A stretch of 64,000 nt of DNA from Nocardioides sediminis (GTDB lineage Bacteria; Actinomycetota; Actinomycetes; Propionibacteriales; Nocardioidaceae): NCBI RefSeq assembly GCF_003047295.1, contig NZ_PZYZ01000001.1:620001-684000 (forward strand), in the 5' to 3' direction. The position numbers and the translations under genes are program-made. The notes beneath the pieces are model-generated. The model worked only from the letters and a program-made list of their open reading frames with translations, had not been told where the DNA came from and did not search any database. This document shows positions 45,047 to 54,485 of the stretch, piece after piece; positions within the stretch are counted from its first letter, which is position 1; each line of letters starts with the position of its first letter.

Positions 45047-46038
45047 CCCTGGGTCTCCGACGGTCCGCGGACGCGGTCGGCCACGTGCGACGTCACCGGG
45101 TCGCTGACCGCGTTGAGGGTGCGCACGACGTACTCGCCGAGGATGGACAGCAGCATGATCGAGAAGCCGTTGAAGATCGACATCAGCACCATGAGGCTGG
45201 TCCACCCCGGGACCCGCGAGCCGGTCACCACCCGGTCGATCAACAGGTAGGCGCCGAACAGGAAGCTGAGCCCGGCCACGACGAAGCCGAGCAGCGCCCC
45301 CAGCCGCAACGGGAAGGAGGAGTAGCTGAACAGGATGGTCGCCACCAGCCGCACGATCCGCAGCAGGTTGTAGTTGCTCGACCCGACCGGCCGCGGGTCG
45401 TGGCGGACGTCGACGTTGGCGCGGTTGGAGGAGTACATCAGCGCCTGGCCGGTGATGTAGGGGTGCGCCGTGCGCGAGCTGATGATCCGCTGGACGACGT
45501 CGCGGCGCAGGATGCGGAAGTTCGAGACGCTCAGGTTGGCGGGCTGGCCGAAGACCCGCCGGTTGATCAGGCCGATCATCCGGCTGCCCAGGCGGCGGTA
45601 GCCCGCGGCCTGCTTGGTCTCGAAGCGGCCGAAGACGACGTCGTACCCCTCCATGGCGCGCTCGATGAGCAGGAGCGCCTGGTCGGGCGGGTTCTGCAGG
45701 TCGTCGTCCATCGTGATGACGTAGTCGCCGGTCGACTCCCGCAGGCCGACAACGTTGGCATGGTGCTGGCCGTAGTTGGTGAGCAGGTCGACGGCCACCA
45801 CACCGGGGGTGGTGCGCGCCTTCTCGGCGATCACCTCCCAGCTCCGGTCCTCGCTGCCGTCGTTGACCAGGATCAGCTCGAGGCGCAGGCCGGCGTCGCG
45901 GAAGACCTCCACGGTCCGATCGATCGTGGTCGCCACGATCCGCTCGCTGTTGAAGACCGGGATGACCACGGAGTAGGTGAAGTCCCGAGCGTCCGCCGGA
46001 CCGCTGCTGGGGGACGGCCGGGTCGGGGCGTCGGTCAT
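45043..46038 (-). CDS. Family 2 glycosyltransferase, membrane-anchored (DPM1/GtrB-like)
   Basis: The 331-residue protein has a GT-A fold: YSVVIPVFNSERIVATTIDR near the start, the metal DxD in ITMDDDLQNPPDQALLLIER, and two C-terminal transmembrane segments (LLGFVVAGLSFLFGAYLLI and later). This matches polyprenyl-phosphate glycosyltransferases such as GtrB. It would load a sugar on undecaprenyl phosphate for flipping and use by the next enzyme. Confidence 0.93.
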   Translation of the reverse strand: MTDAPTRPSPSSGPADARDFTYSVVIPVFNSERIVATTIDRTVEVFRDAGLRLELILVNDGSEDRSWEVIAEKARTTPGVVAVDLLTNYGQHHANVVGLRESTGDYVITMDDDLQNPPDQALLLIERAMEGYDVVFGRFETKQAAGYRRLGSRMIGLINRRVFGQPANLSVSNFRILRRDVVQRIISSRTAHPYITGQALMYSSNRANVDVRHDPRPVGSSNYNLLRIVRLVATILFSYSSFPLRLGALLGFVVAGLSFLFGAYLLIDRVVTGSRVPGWTSLMVLMSIFNGFSIMLLSILGEYVVRTLNAVSDPVTSHVADRVRGPSETQG

Positions 46039-46076
46039 GGGTGGGATCGTGTCACAGCACGAGGCCAGCCGTCGGG

Positions 46077-47567
46077 TCAGCTCCCGACGGCCCGCTCCAG
46101 GCGCGCCAGCACGTCCGGGTCGGTGTCTCGGTCGACGTACCAGTACCAGCCCGGGCTGGTGCCGAACCGGACGTAGTCGGCGCGCAGCGTGGGCATCAGC
46201 CAGTCGTAGTGGGCGCCCCTGCCCACGGCGACGATCGTCGGGCGGGTCTCCGCGATCCACTCGGCGTACCCGTCGAGGCCGCCGGGCCACGTGCGGTCGA
46301 CGTAGGCCTCGAGGCCGAGGCGGAACATCTGGTGCTCGCTCGGGTTGACGCGGTGGGCCAGGACCAGTGGCTGCGGCGCCTCGATCGAGAGCATGGAGGC
46401 GTCGGGCAGGACCTCGACGACCGCGGCGACCTCGGCCCGCTGCCGGACCAGCGTCGTGTCACGCTCCGTGACCGCGTAGCGGACCCCGCTCCCGAGCAGC
46501 ACGAGGCAGGCCACCACCGCCACGGCGACACCCGCCCTGCGGGGCAGGCGTCCGACCACGAGCGCCAGCAGCCCGCCGAGCCCCAGGGCGGCGTACGGCA
46601 CGAGCACCAGGGCGTCCGCCCAGCCGTTGAACGTGCGCCAGCTCCAGGCCAGCCCGACCAGCTCGCCCGCGGTCGCGGCCACCAGCGCGACGTCGCGGGC
46701 CCGGCCCTCGGGAGTCGTACGCCGCCGCGCGAGCCGCAGCAGGCACGGCACGGCGAGGAGAGGGAGGGCCGCCAGCCCGGCGACGAGCAGGTAGATCGCC
46801 GCGCCGTAGGCCTCCCGGGTGGTCTCCCAGGTCGCCTCCGGGTCGTCGCCGAAGCCCGGCTGGTAGGTCTCGGACAGGTGGATCCGGACGAAGCCGTCCA
46901 GCGCCTCCGGCAGGGCACCCGCGACCGCGAACCCGGCGACGAACACGAGGGTCGTCAGCACACCTGCCACCGCCACCCGCAGCAGGGCTCCGCCCCGGCG
47001 CGCGGTCGCCAGCAGGGCCGCGACCGCGACGGTGGCCGCACCGAGGAAGAACACCGGTTGCCACGTCAGGGTGGCCAGGGCCAGGGAGGCGCCGGCCACC
47101 GCCCACCTGCCCCGCACCGTGGCGAGGAGCATCGCGGTGAGGAACAGCATCATCACCGTCTTGTCGCGCGGACCGCCCACCGCGTAGAGGACGATCGGCG
47201 GCAGCATCGCCGCGAAGAGGGCCGCGACCGCGGCCGCCGGTCGGGACCCGACGACGTCTCGGACGAGGAGGTAGGTCACCCACACGACCAGCATCGAGAC
47301 GACCATGAACAACCCCCGGATCGCCAGCAGGTCGTCCATGCCCACGAGGTCGCCGGTCCACGCCCCGGCTCCCGGCACGAGGTGGGCGAGCGGGCCCGAA
47401 CGGTTCATCACCCCGACGTACGGCGGGACGCCGTCGGCGACCCGCTGCCCGGCGTACGCGTAGAGCGCCAGGTCGCGGGACAGCTCGCCGTCGAACCCGC
47501 GCAGCAGGAAGACGACGCCACCCAGGATCGCCAGGGCCGGTCCCACGAGGTCGAGGCGACGGGTCAC
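46077..47567 (-). CDS. Membrane glycosyltransferase (ArnT/PMT-like, GT39/GT83 type)
   Basis: The 496-residue protein has about 11 hydrophobic segments. The first loop after helix 1 carries DGELSRDLALYAYAGQRVAD, with acidic residues typical of GT-C enzymes, followed by YVGVMNRSGPLAHLVPG. A C-terminal soluble domain of about 120 residues follows. It probably transfers a polyprenyl-linked sugar to a surface glycan or protein. It is the first gene of the minus-strand operon, 38 bp before the GT2 gene. GTG 47567 is preferred over far upstream starts. Confidence 0.82.
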   Translation of the reverse strand: MTRRLDLVGPALAILGGVVFLLRGFDGELSRDLALYAYAGQRVADGVPPYVGVMNRSGPLAHLVPGAGAWTGDLVGMDDLLAIRGLFMVVSMLVVWVTYLLVRDVVGSRPAAAVAALFAAMLPPIVLYAVGGPRDKTVMMLFLTAMLLATVRGRWAVAGASLALATLTWQPVFFLGAATVAVAALLATARRGGALLRVAVAGVLTTLVFVAGFAVAGALPEALDGFVRIHLSETYQPGFGDDPEATWETTREAYGAAIYLLVAGLAALPLLAVPCLLRLARRRTTPEGRARDVALVAATAGELVGLAWSWRTFNGWADALVLVPYAALGLGGLLALVVGRLPRRAGVAVAVVACLVLLGSGVRYAVTERDTTLVRQRAEVAAVVEVLPDASMLSIEAPQPLVLAHRVNPSEHQMFRLGLEAYVDRTWPGGLDGYAEWIAETRPTIVAVGRGAHYDWLMPTLRADYVRFGTSPGWYWYVDRDTDPDVLARLERAVGS

Positions 47568-47598
47568 GGACCCGAGCCTAGGAGCAACGGCCTTTCGG

Positions 47599-47642
47599 CG
47601 GTGTGACGGGGCCGACGCGGCGGTGTGACGGGGCCGACGCGG
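47599..47642 (+). repeat. 22-bp tandem duplication
   Basis: CGGTGTGACGGGGCCGACGC plus GG occurs twice without a gap (47599-47620 and 47621-47642). It lies between the divergent glycosyltransferase and murI genes and may alter the spacing of a promoter or operator. Confidence 0.9.
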
Positions 47643-47688
47643 CCGGGCGCGTGCCATCCACCGCCCCGACCACCTAGCCTTGGCGCTT

Positions 47689-48501
47689 GTGCCGACCATC
47701 CACCGCGAGGCCCCGATCGGGATCTTCGACTCCGGGTTCGGTGGCCTGACCGTCGCGCGGTCGGTCATCGACCAGCTGCCGCACGAGTCGATCCTCTACG
47801 TGGGCGACACCGCCCGCCAGCCCTACGGCGCCAAGCCCATCGGCGAGGTCCGGGAGTACGCCCTCGAGTGCCTCGACCACCTCTACGAGCAGGGCGTCAA
47901 GGCGCTGGTCATCGCCTGCAACTCCGCCAGTGCCGCCATGCTGCGCGATGCCCGCGAGCGGTACGACGTACCCGTCGTCGAGGTCATCCTGCCGGCGACC
48001 CGCCGCGCGGTCGCCGCCACGAGGAACGGCCGGATCGGAGTGATCTGCACCCGGGCCACCGCAGAGTCGATGGCCTACGAGGACGCCTTCGCCGCCGCGC
48101 CCCACGTCGACCTGCACGTCCGGGCGTGCCCCCGGTTCGTCGACTTCGTCGAGCAGGGGATCACCGGCGGCGACGAGCTCACGGCCGTGGCGCACGACTA
48201 CCTCGACCCCCTGGTGGAGTCCGGCGTCGACACCCTGGTGCTCGGGTGCACCCACTACCCGCTGCTCACGGGCATCATCTCCCTCGTGATGGGCGACGGG
48301 GTCACCCTGGTGAGCTCGGCCGAGGAGTCGGCCAAGGACGTCTACAAGATGCTGGTGCGCGCCGACCTGATGCGCGAGTCCGGCGAGCCGACCTACGCCT
48401 TCGCCACGACCGGCCGTCCCGACGAGTTCGAGACCATCGGCCGGCGCTTCCTCGGCGCCGAGCTCCTCGGTGCCTCCCAGTTCGCCGGAGGTCTTCGGTG
48501 A
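47689..48501 (+). CDS. murI: Glutamate racemase
   Basis: The 270-residue enzyme has [20 protein letters not shown] at the start and two catalytic Cys residues: Cys77 in ACNSASA and Cys187 in LGCTHYPLL. It makes D-glutamate for peptidoglycan stems. The GTG at 47689 is chosen (a TTG lies three codons upstream). It is coupled to the MBL-fold gene by GTGA overlap, the same pair as Rv1338/Rv1339. Confidence 0.96.
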   Translation: MPTIHREAPIGIFDSGFGGLTVARSVIDQLPHESILYVGDTARQPYGAKPIGEVREYALECLDHLYEQGVKALVIACNSASAAMLRDARERYDVPVVEVILPATRRAVAATRNGRIGVICTRATAESMAYEDAFAAAPHVDLHVRACPRFVDFVEQGITGGDELTAVAHDYLDPLVESGVDTLVLGCTHYPLLTGIISLVMGDGVTLVSSAEESAKDVYKMLVRADLMRESGEPTYAFATTGRPDEFETIGRRFLGAELLGASQFAGGLR

Positions 48502-49271
48502 GGCTCACCGTCGTGGGGTGCTCCGGCTCCTACCCGGGTCCCTCGTCGTCCGCGAGCTGCTACCTCTTCGAGGCCGAGGCCCCGGAGGCGGGCACGGGGG
48601 AGCCCCGGACCTGGCGCATCCTCGTCGACCTCGGCAACGGCGGGCTCGGCCAGCTGCACCGGTACGCCGACCCGCTCACGATCGACGCGGTCTTCCTCAG
48701 CCACCTGCACGCCGACCACTGCCTGGACATGTGCGGCTTCTACGTCATGCGCAAGTACCACCCGACCGGCGCGCAGCCACGGATCCCCGTGTGGGGCCCG
48801 GCGGACACGCCCGGTCGGCTGGCGCGGGCCTACGACCTCCCCGAGGACCCCGGCATGACCGAGGAGTTCGACTTCCGGCCGCACCAGCCCGTCGTCGACG
48901 TGGGGCCGTTCCGGGTGGAGACCGCGCCGGTCGTGCACCCGGTCGACGCCTTCGCGCTCCGGATCACCGCCGGCGGCCGGTCGGTCGCCTACAGCGGCGA
49001 CACCGGCGCGTGCGAGTCCCTGGACCGGTTGGCGGCCGGGGCCGACGTGTTCCTGTGCGAGGCGTCGTTCCGCGACGGCGAGGCCAACCCGCCCGACCTG
49101 CACATGACCGGCTCCGAGTGCGGCACCTCCGCGGCTCGCGCCGGCGTCGGCCGGCTGGTGCTCACCCACGTGCCGCCGTGGCACGACGCCGAGAACGCGC
49201 TGGCCGAGGCCCGCACGACGTGGGACGGCCCGCTCGAGCTCGCCGTCCCGGGGGCTGTCTACACGCTCTGA
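48498..49271 (+). CDS. MBL-fold metallohydrolase (Rv1339-like, possible cAMP phosphodiesterase)
   Basis: The 257-residue protein carries the metallo-beta-lactamase motif [12 protein letters not shown] (HxHxDH) plus TGAC and a later His in THVPPWHD. In the mycobacterial order this position is held by Rv1339, which has been described as an atypical cAMP phosphodiesterase; RNase Z-like folds are alternatives. Overlap with murI suggests co-expression with wall synthesis. Confidence 0.88.
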   Translation: MRLTVVGCSGSYPGPSSSASCYLFEAEAPEAGTGEPRTWRILVDLGNGGLGQLHRYADPLTIDAVFLSHLHADHCLDMCGFYVMRKYHPTGAQPRIPVWGPADTPGRLARAYDLPEDPGMTEEFDFRPHQPVVDVGPFRVETAPVVHPVDAFALRITAGGRSVAYSGDTGACESLDRLAAGADVFLCEASFRDGEANPPDLHMTGSECGTSAARAGVGRLVLTHVPPWHDAENALAEARTTWDGPLELAVPGAVYTL

Positions 49272-49439
49272 GCGTCGCCCGGGGCGAGGGCGCTTCCGAA
49301 CATCCGGATCTCACGCGATCCGCACGTCTCAAGATGCCGACGACAGCGAACGAGATGGAGCTGAGAATTCAGCTCAGGCGGAAGGTCCCGTCTTCCCAGC
49401 GGTCGCGACGGGTAGTCGCCTCTTCAGTAGACCGTTAGC

Positions 49440-49682
49440 GTGACAAAGGTGACAGACGACATCCCGAACGACGACCCCCGGACCGAGCTTGCCCGGATCG
49501 AGCGACAGATCGAGGACCTGCAGCAGACCGTCCGCGACCTCCGAGCCAGTCTCAACGACGCCGGCCCTACAGACCCGGAGGACCGCTCACTGGTGATCAG
49601 CCAGGCCGAGGAGCAAGAGGCGATCATCGCCGAGCTCGAGCAGCGCCACCGCCACCTCCGTGAACAGCTCGGGACGGGCTGA
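49440..49682 (+). CDS. Small coiled-coil protein of unknown function
   Basis: The 80-residue product is highly charged, with heptad-like Leu/Ile and Glu/Arg (ARIERQIEDLQQTVRDLRAS, EAIIAELEQRHRHLREQL), indicating a coiled coil. Third-position GC is normal for the genome, supporting coding. GTG 49440 and GTG 49449 are both possible. I recognise no family. The preceding 168 bp contain no gene I can support. Confidence 0.6.
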   Translation: MTKVTDDIPNDDPRTELARIERQIEDLQQTVRDLRASLNDAGPTDPEDRSLVISQAEEQEAIIAELEQRHRHLREQLGTG

Positions 49683-49702
49683 GCCGCCGGCCCCTCTATG
49701 GG

Positions 49703-49891
49703 TCACTCCGGGCGGGGCCCGTGCCCCGTCGTGATGGCAGCAGCAAGTTGCCCCGCACGCCGCCGGGCTGACGCCTCGTCGTCCACGTGCTCGAGCAGCA
49801 CGACTCTCCAGCGTGGAGCGGAATCCTGAAGGACGCCTACGGTCCAGCCACTCGTGGGCGCCCTGCCGAGATGAGCCGAGCGGATGGACAC
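49703..49891 (-). CDS. Possible small protein downstream of the response regulator
   Basis: An in-frame GTG 11 bp after the regulator stop would give 62 residues containing WRVVLLEHVDDEASARRRAG. No strong ribosome site is seen and codon bias is weaker than in neighbours. It may be a real short gene cotranscribed with the two-component system or only an open frame; I lean slightly to the latter. Confidence 0.3.
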   Translation of the reverse strand: MSIRSAHLGRAPTSGWTVGVLQDSAPRWRVVLLEHVDDEASARRRAGQLAAAITTGHGPRPE

Positions 49892-49902
49892 GGTGCCGGC
49901 GG

Positions 49903-50574
49903 TCAGACCAGGCCGGCGTCGTGGACGCACATGGCGATCTGCACCCGGTTGGTCGCCTCGAGCTTGTCGAAGAGCCGCGAGACGTGCGCCTTGACCGTCG
50001 GCACCGAGAGGAAGAGCTCACGGCCGATCTCAGCGTTGGACATCCCGCGTCCCACGCAGACGGCGACCTCGCGCTCCCGCAGGGTGAGCCGCGCCATCCG
50101 GGCTTCCGCCGCCGCGGTGCGGTCGTCGGGCGCCCCGGCGCGCACCTGCCGCAGCAGCGACCGCGTGGCAGAGGGCGACAGCATCGCCTCACCGTCGGCG
50201 ACGGCGCGGATGGCGCCGACGATCTCGGTGGGCGGCGTGTCCTTGAGCAGGAAGCCGTCAGCGCCCGCCGCCACCGCGCCGACGACGTGGTCGTCGGCGT
50301 CGAAGGTGGTCAGCACGATGACCGCCGGAGGGCTGGTGCGGCTGTGGAGGGCGCGGGTCGCCTCGAGGCCGTTCATCACCGGCATCCGGATGTCCATCAG
50401 CACGACGTCGGGGTCCAGGGCCTCGGCCAGCCTGAGTCCCTCGGCCCCGTCGCCGGCCTCCCCGACCACGTCGATGTCCTGCTGGCCGCCCAGCATCAGC
50501 GTCAGCGCCGAGCGCACCAGGGCGTCGTCGTCGACGATCAGCACCGAGATGGACTCCCGCGCCGCCACCGTCAT
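49903..50574 (-). CDS. NarL/LuxR-type response regulator
   Basis: The 223-residue regulator has a receiver domain with Asp61 (LMDIRMPVMNG), the preceding acidic pair VDDDALV and Lys in FLLKDTPP. A LuxR-type HTH follows (LTLREREVAVCVGRGMSNAE). Its ATG overlaps the sensor kinase stop by four bases, so the two are made as a pair. It probably regulates the divergently transcribed ABC transporter at 51839. Confidence 0.94.
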   Translation of the reverse strand: MTVAARESISVLIVDDDALVRSALTLMLGGQQDIDVVGEAGDGAEGLRLAEALDPDVVLMDIRMPVMNGLEATRALHSRTSPPAVIVLTTFDADDHVVGAVAAGADGFLLKDTPPTEIVGAIRAVADGEAMLSPSATRSLLRQVRAGAPDDRTAAAEARMARLTLREREVAVCVGRGMSNAEIGRELFLSVPTVKAHVSRLFDKLEATNRVQIAMCVHDAGLV

Positions 50575-51734
50575 GCGGTCCACGGTATCCACCCGCGCAG
50601 GACGAACAACGCGCCCTCCCGCCCGTGCTCGAGCCGGCCGCCGCGCAGCTCCGCGCGCTCGGCGAGCCCCACGAGTCCCAGGCCGGCACCCGGGGCGCCG
50701 GGCGCGCGGAAACCGACGGGGTTGCGCACCGTCACCTCGAGGCCGCCCTCCGGCTCGCCGCTCACCTCGACGGCGACGTGGGCTCCGGGAGCGTGCTTGC
50801 TGGCGTTGGTCAGGCCCTCCTGGACGATCCGGTAGATCGTCCGGCCGGCCGCGTCGGGCACGGGCTCCGCGTCCTGGACGACGCGGTCGTCGTACGTCAC
50901 GTGCATGCCGCTGCTGCGGGCCTCCGCGACCATCTCGTTGATGTCGGCGAAGCGCGGCTGCGGCTCGTCTACCGGTTGCCCGCTCGCGTCGCGGAGGACC
51001 CCCAGCACGCCGCGCAGCTCGTGGAGCGCCTCGTTGGCCTTGCCCTGGATCTGCGTCAGCCCCTCGCGCAGCTCGTCGGCGGCCAGGTCGTCGCGGAACG
51101 CGAGTGCGCCCGAGTGCATCGACACCTGGGTGATCCGGTGGGCCAGGACGTCGTGCATCTCGCGGGCGATGCGCTCGCGTTCGGTGCCGCGCGCCTGCGA
51201 CACCCGCAGCTCCTGCTCGGCCTCGGCGCGCGCGGCGCGCTGCCGCAGCGTCCAGATGAGCTCGCGCCGCGACCCGATGTAGAGGCCCCAGCCCATCATC
51301 GCGGCGTTGACGACCGCGTTGATGAGGACGGTGACCCACAGCGGGTCGCGCAGCTCGATGGGGGCGTAGAACGTGTACGTCGTGGCCGCCACGAAGTTGA
51401 CGAGGCCCACCACGACCACCGACCACGCGACGCGCCGGGTGGCGACCGACACCGCTGCCAGCGTCGCCGGCCCCGCGGCGATGCCGGAGAACGTGCTGAG
51501 CCCGGCCACCACGAGGGCGATGGTCACCGGCGCCCGGCGGCGCCGGACCACCAGGACGTACGACGCGAGGCCGAAGAGGATCTCGACCCAGAAGAGGACC
51601 GGGCGGGACTCGAGCTCGCCCTCGATCGCCTGCGACCAGACCAGGCCGGAGATCAGTGCGCAGACCGCCAGCCGCCAGGCCTGGCTGCGCCACGTCAGCG
51701 GAGGCTGGATCTCCTCGGGCGTGGGGTGGTCCAT
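50571..51734 (-). CDS. Sensor histidine kinase (HisKA_3, DesK/NarX-like)
   Basis: From ATG 51734 the 387-residue protein has four to five hydrophobic segments in residues 20-155, then the HisKA_3 dimerisation helix with phospho-acceptor His194 (AREMHDVLAHRITQ). The C-terminal HATPase_c has TNASKHAPGAHV (N box) and GLGLVGLAERAELRGG (G boxes). It is paired with the LuxR-type regulator. The signal sensed is unknown, probably a membrane or drug stress given the divergent ABC exporter. Confidence 0.93.
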   Translation of the reverse strand: MDHPTPEEIQPPLTWRSQAWRLAVCALISGLVWSQAIEGELESRPVLFWVEILFGLASYVLVVRRRRAPVTIALVVAGLSTFSGIAAGPATLAAVSVATRRVAWSVVVVGLVNFVAATTYTFYAPIELRDPLWVTVLINAVVNAAMMGWGLYIGSRRELIWTLRQRAARAEAEQELRVSQARGTERERIAREMHDVLAHRITQVSMHSGALAFRDDLAADELREGLTQIQGKANEALHELRGVLGVLRDASGQPVDEPQPRFADINEMVAEARSSGMHVTYDDRVVQDAEPVPDAAGRTIYRIVQEGLTNASKHAPGAHVAVEVSGEPEGGLEVTVRNPVGFRAPGAPGAGLGLVGLAERAELRGGRLEHGREGALFVLRGWIPWTA

Positions 51735-51838
51735 GGCGCACAGGGTAGGGCCCGGGACCGCGGCACCTACTTTGGTAGGGGGCGGTCCCAGCCCTGCGAC
51801 CGATGCCCGCGGCCCCACGCACGGGCAGGCTCGGGGAC

Positions 51839-52798
51839 ATGATCCGAGTGCAAGGTCTCACGAAGACCTACGGCGCCTTCACCGCCGTCGACGACGTCTC
51901 CTTCGAGGCGCAGCCCGGCCGGGTGACAGGCTTCCTCGGCCCCAACGGTGCCGGCAAGACGACCACCATGCGCGTCATGGTCGGACTGACCACCGCCACG
52001 TCGGGCGAGGTCACCATCGGTGGTCACCACTACCGCGACATCCCCAACCCGGGCCGCCACGTCGGCGTGCTCCTCGACGCCTCCGCGCAGCACGCCGGCC
52101 GCACCGGCCGCGAGATCCTGACGATCGGCGCGAGGACCATGGGGCTGCCGACCTCGCGGGTCGACGAGATGCTCGAGCTGGTCTCCCTCGACGACCGCGA
52201 GGCCAAGCGCCGCCTGCGCAACTACTCCCTCGGCATGAAGCAGCGCCTCGGCATCGCGCACGCGCTGCTCGGCGACCCGTCCGTGCTGATCCTCGACGAG
52301 CCGGCCAACGGCCTCGACCCCGCCGGCATCCGCTGGATGCGCGGACTCCTCAAGGGGTACGCCGACCGCGGTGGCACCGTCCTGCTGTCCAGCCACCTGC
52401 TGAACGAGGTCGAGCTGATCGCCGACGAGATGGTCCTCATCGGCCGCGGGCGGATCGTCGCCCGGGGCGACAAGCAGTCGCTGCTCGCCGGGACCGACCA
52501 CCAGTCGACCCACGTGACCTCGCTCGACAACGAGCTCCTCGCCACGGTGCTGACCGACCGCGGCGTGACCGTCGCTGCGGCGGGCCAGGGGCTGCGCGTC
52601 GAGGCGCCGCCGGTCGAGGTGGGCCGCGCCGCCGCCGAGCACGCGGTCGTCCTCACCGACCTGCGCGCCGCCGAGGGCGGGCTGGAGGACTTGTTCCTCT
52701 CCCTCACCGCCGACACCCAGCGCGACACCCAGCGCGACACCCAGCGCGACACCCAGCCCGACACCCAGCGCGACGTACTCGAAGGATTCCCGTCATGA
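51839..52798 (+). CDS. ABC transporter ATP-binding protein with C-terminal DTQR repeat tail
   Basis: The 319-residue ATPase has Walker [19 protein letters not shown], signature [17 protein letters not shown] and Walker [14 protein letters not shown]; it is of the CcmA/DrrA type used with ABC-2 permeases. The C-terminal extension has five copies of Asp-Thr-Gln-Arg (one with Pro), encoded by 12-bp repeats at 52712-52771. Such a tail is not part of the catalytic fold and may vary in copy number between strains. It overlaps the permease start (ATGA). Confidence 0.93.
   Translation: MIRVQGLTKTYGAFTAVDDVSFEAQPGRVTGFLGPNGAGKTTTMRVMVGLTTATSGEVTIGGHHYRDIPNPGRHVGVLLDASAQHAGRTGREILTIGARTMGLPTSRVDEMLELVSLDDREAKRRLRNYSLGMKQRLGIAHALLGDPSVLILDEPANGLDPAGIRWMRGLLKGYADRGGTVLLSSHLLNEVELIADEMVLIGRGRIVARGDKQSLLAGTDHQSTHVTSLDNELLATVLTDRGVTVAAAGQGLRVEAPPVEVGRAAAEHAVVLTDLRAAEGGLEDLFLSLTADTQRDTQRDTQRDTQPDTQRDVLEGFPS
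52712..52771 (+). repeat. 12-bp tandem repeat within the ABC ATPase gene
   Basis: GACACCCAGCGC occurs as five contiguous copies from 52712 (the fourth ending CCC), encoding DTQR/DTQP. In-frame length changes by slippage would keep the protein intact. Confidence 0.95.
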
Positions 52799-53610
52799 GC
52801 GCCACCACTGCCACCCCCGGCACCGAGCCGGGCGCCATCGACCTCGGCTCGACCACCCCGGTGCCGATGAGCCGCCTGGCGGCGGTCGAGCTGCGCAAGG
52901 CGCTCGACACCCGCGCCGGCCGGTGGTTCGCCGTCGCGATCCTGGGCCTCGTGCTGGCCGTCGAGGTCATCTACGCTTTCGCCGCCCCCGACGACGCGCT
53001 CGACTTCGAGGACTTCCTCGGCGTCGCGGGCGGCGTGCTCGGCTACTTCATGCCGATCCTGGTGATCATGCTGGTCACCAGCGAGGCCAGCCAGCGCAAC
53101 GGACTGGTGACCTTCACCCTCGAGCCGCGACGCCCCCGCGTGGTCGTCGCCAAGTTCCTCGCCGGCTTCGCCCTGGCCATCGCGGTCATGGTCCTGGCCT
53201 CGCTCATCGCGGTCCTCGGCACGTTCGTCGGGATCGCCGCCGGGGCGTCGCCCGAGTGGTCGGTGGACGGCAACATCCTCTTCAACGGGTTCGTGCTGGC
53301 CAACGTCGTCGGCGTCCTCATCGGCTTCGCCATCGCGACGCTGCTCATGAACACGCCGGCCGCGATCGTCGGCTACTTCGCCTACAGCCTGATCCTCCCG
53401 ATCGCCGTGGGGATCTTGGGCTCGCTGAGCTCCGGCTTCGCCGACGTCGCGCCCTGGATCGAGTTCAACACCGCGCAGGTGCCGCTCTTCACCGGCGACT
53501 ACACGCCCACCGGCGAGGAGTGGGCCCAGATCGCGGTCTCCGGGACGATCTGGCTGGTCATCCCGCTCGTCCTCGGCATCGCCCGGCTGCTGCGCATCGA
53601 GTTCAAGTAG
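52795..53610 (+). CDS. ABC-2 type transporter permease
   Basis: The 271-residue membrane protein has about six hydrophobic segments, with [20 protein letters not shown] (substrate-gate loop) and [20 protein letters not shown]. It pairs with the ATPase by a four-base overlap. Together they likely export a hydrophobic or peptide-like compound under control of the two-component system on the opposite strand. Confidence 0.88.
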   Translation: MSATTATPGTEPGAIDLGSTTPVPMSRLAAVELRKALDTRAGRWFAVAILGLVLAVEVIYAFAAPDDALDFEDFLGVAGGVLGYFMPILVIMLVTSEASQRNGLVTFTLEPRRPRVVVAKFLAGFALAIAVMVLASLIAVLGTFVGIAAGASPEWSVDGNILFNGFVLANVVGVLIGFAIATLLMNTPAAIVGYFAYSLILPIAVGILGSLSSGFADVAPWIEFNTAQVPLFTGDYTPTGEEWAQIAVSGTIWLVIPLVLGIARLLRIEFK

Positions 53611-53649
53611 CCCCACCGACTGGGTCAACCTCGGGGGAGGAGACCCACG

Positions 53650-53685
53650 CCGGGTCCGGTCATCAACGGGGGCGACCGGGCCCGG
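53650..53685 (+). terminator. Hairpin after the ABC-2 operon
   Basis: CCGGGTCCGGTC (53650-53661) pairs with GACCGGGCCCGG (53674-53685), with one mismatch, 40 bp after the permease stop. It separates the ABC operon from rph. Confidence 0.45.
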
Positions 53686-53753
53686 CACTTCCCACGCGCG
53701 CTCGACGTCCTCGTTTGCCGTGCCGTCCCCGGCCGTGGCTAGGGTCGGGCCCC

Positions 53754-54485
53754 ATGACGACTCCCGCCTCCCGTGCCGACGGTCGCGCCGACGACCAGCT
53801 CCGTCCGATCACCTTCACCCGCCACTGGCTCGACCACGCGGCGGGCTCGGTGCTGGTGGAGTTCGGCGGCACCAAGGTGCTCTGCGCCGCCTCCGCGTCC
53901 GAGGGCGTGCCGCGGTGGCGCAAGGGCTCGGGTCTGGGCTGGGTCACCGCGGAGTACGCCATGCTTCCCGCGTCGACCAACACCCGCTCGGACCGTGAGT
54001 CGGTGAAGGGCCGCATCGGCGGACGTACTCACGAGATCTCCCGCCTGATCGGCCGCTCGCTGCGGGCGGTCATCGACTACAAGGCGTTGGGGGAGAACAC
54101 GATCGTGCTCGACTGCGACGTGCTCCAGGCCGACGGCGGCACCCGCACGGCCGCGATCACCGGGGCGTACGTCGCCCTCGCCGACGCCGTGGCGCACCTG
54201 CGGTCGCAGGGCGCCCTGGCCGGCGAGCCGCTCACCGGCTCGGTGGCGGCGGTCAGCGTGGGCATCATCGACGGGGTCGCGCGCCTCGACCTGCCCTACG
54301 AGGAGGACGTCCGCGCCGAGACCGACATGAACGTCGTGATGACCGGCGAGGGCACGTTCGTCGAGGTCCAGGGCACCGCCGAGGGCGCCGCCTTCTCACG
54401 GACCGAGCTCGACGCGCTGCTGTCGCTGGCCGAGAAGGGCTGCGCCGACCTGACCCGCCTCCAGCAGGAGGCCCTGGGCCGATGA
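53754..54485 (+). CDS. rph: Ribonuclease PH
   Basis: The 243-residue enzyme matches RNase [38 protein letters not shown], and the phosphate-binding/Arg core [21 protein letters not shown] further core is [20 protein letters not shown]. It removes 3' tRNA trailer nucleotides phosphorolytically. It overlaps rdgB by four bases (ATGA), as in many bacteria. Confidence 0.97.
   Translation: MTTPASRADGRADDQLRPITFTRHWLDHAAGSVLVEFGGTKVLCAASASEGVPRWRKGSGLGWVTAEYAMLPASTNTRSDRESVKGRIGGRTHEISRLIGRSLRAVIDYKALGENTIVLDCDVLQADGGTRTAAITGAYVALADAVAHLRSQGALAGEPLTGSVAAVSVGIIDGVARLDLPYEEDVRAETDMNVVMTGEGTFVEVQGTAEGAAFSRTELDALLSLAEKGCADLTRLQQEALGR

Noticed and set aside
49787..51842. Plus-strand open frames opposite the two-component genes
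   Set aside because: They lack motifs while the minus strand shows phospho-acceptor His, receiver Asp and LuxR HTH in order.
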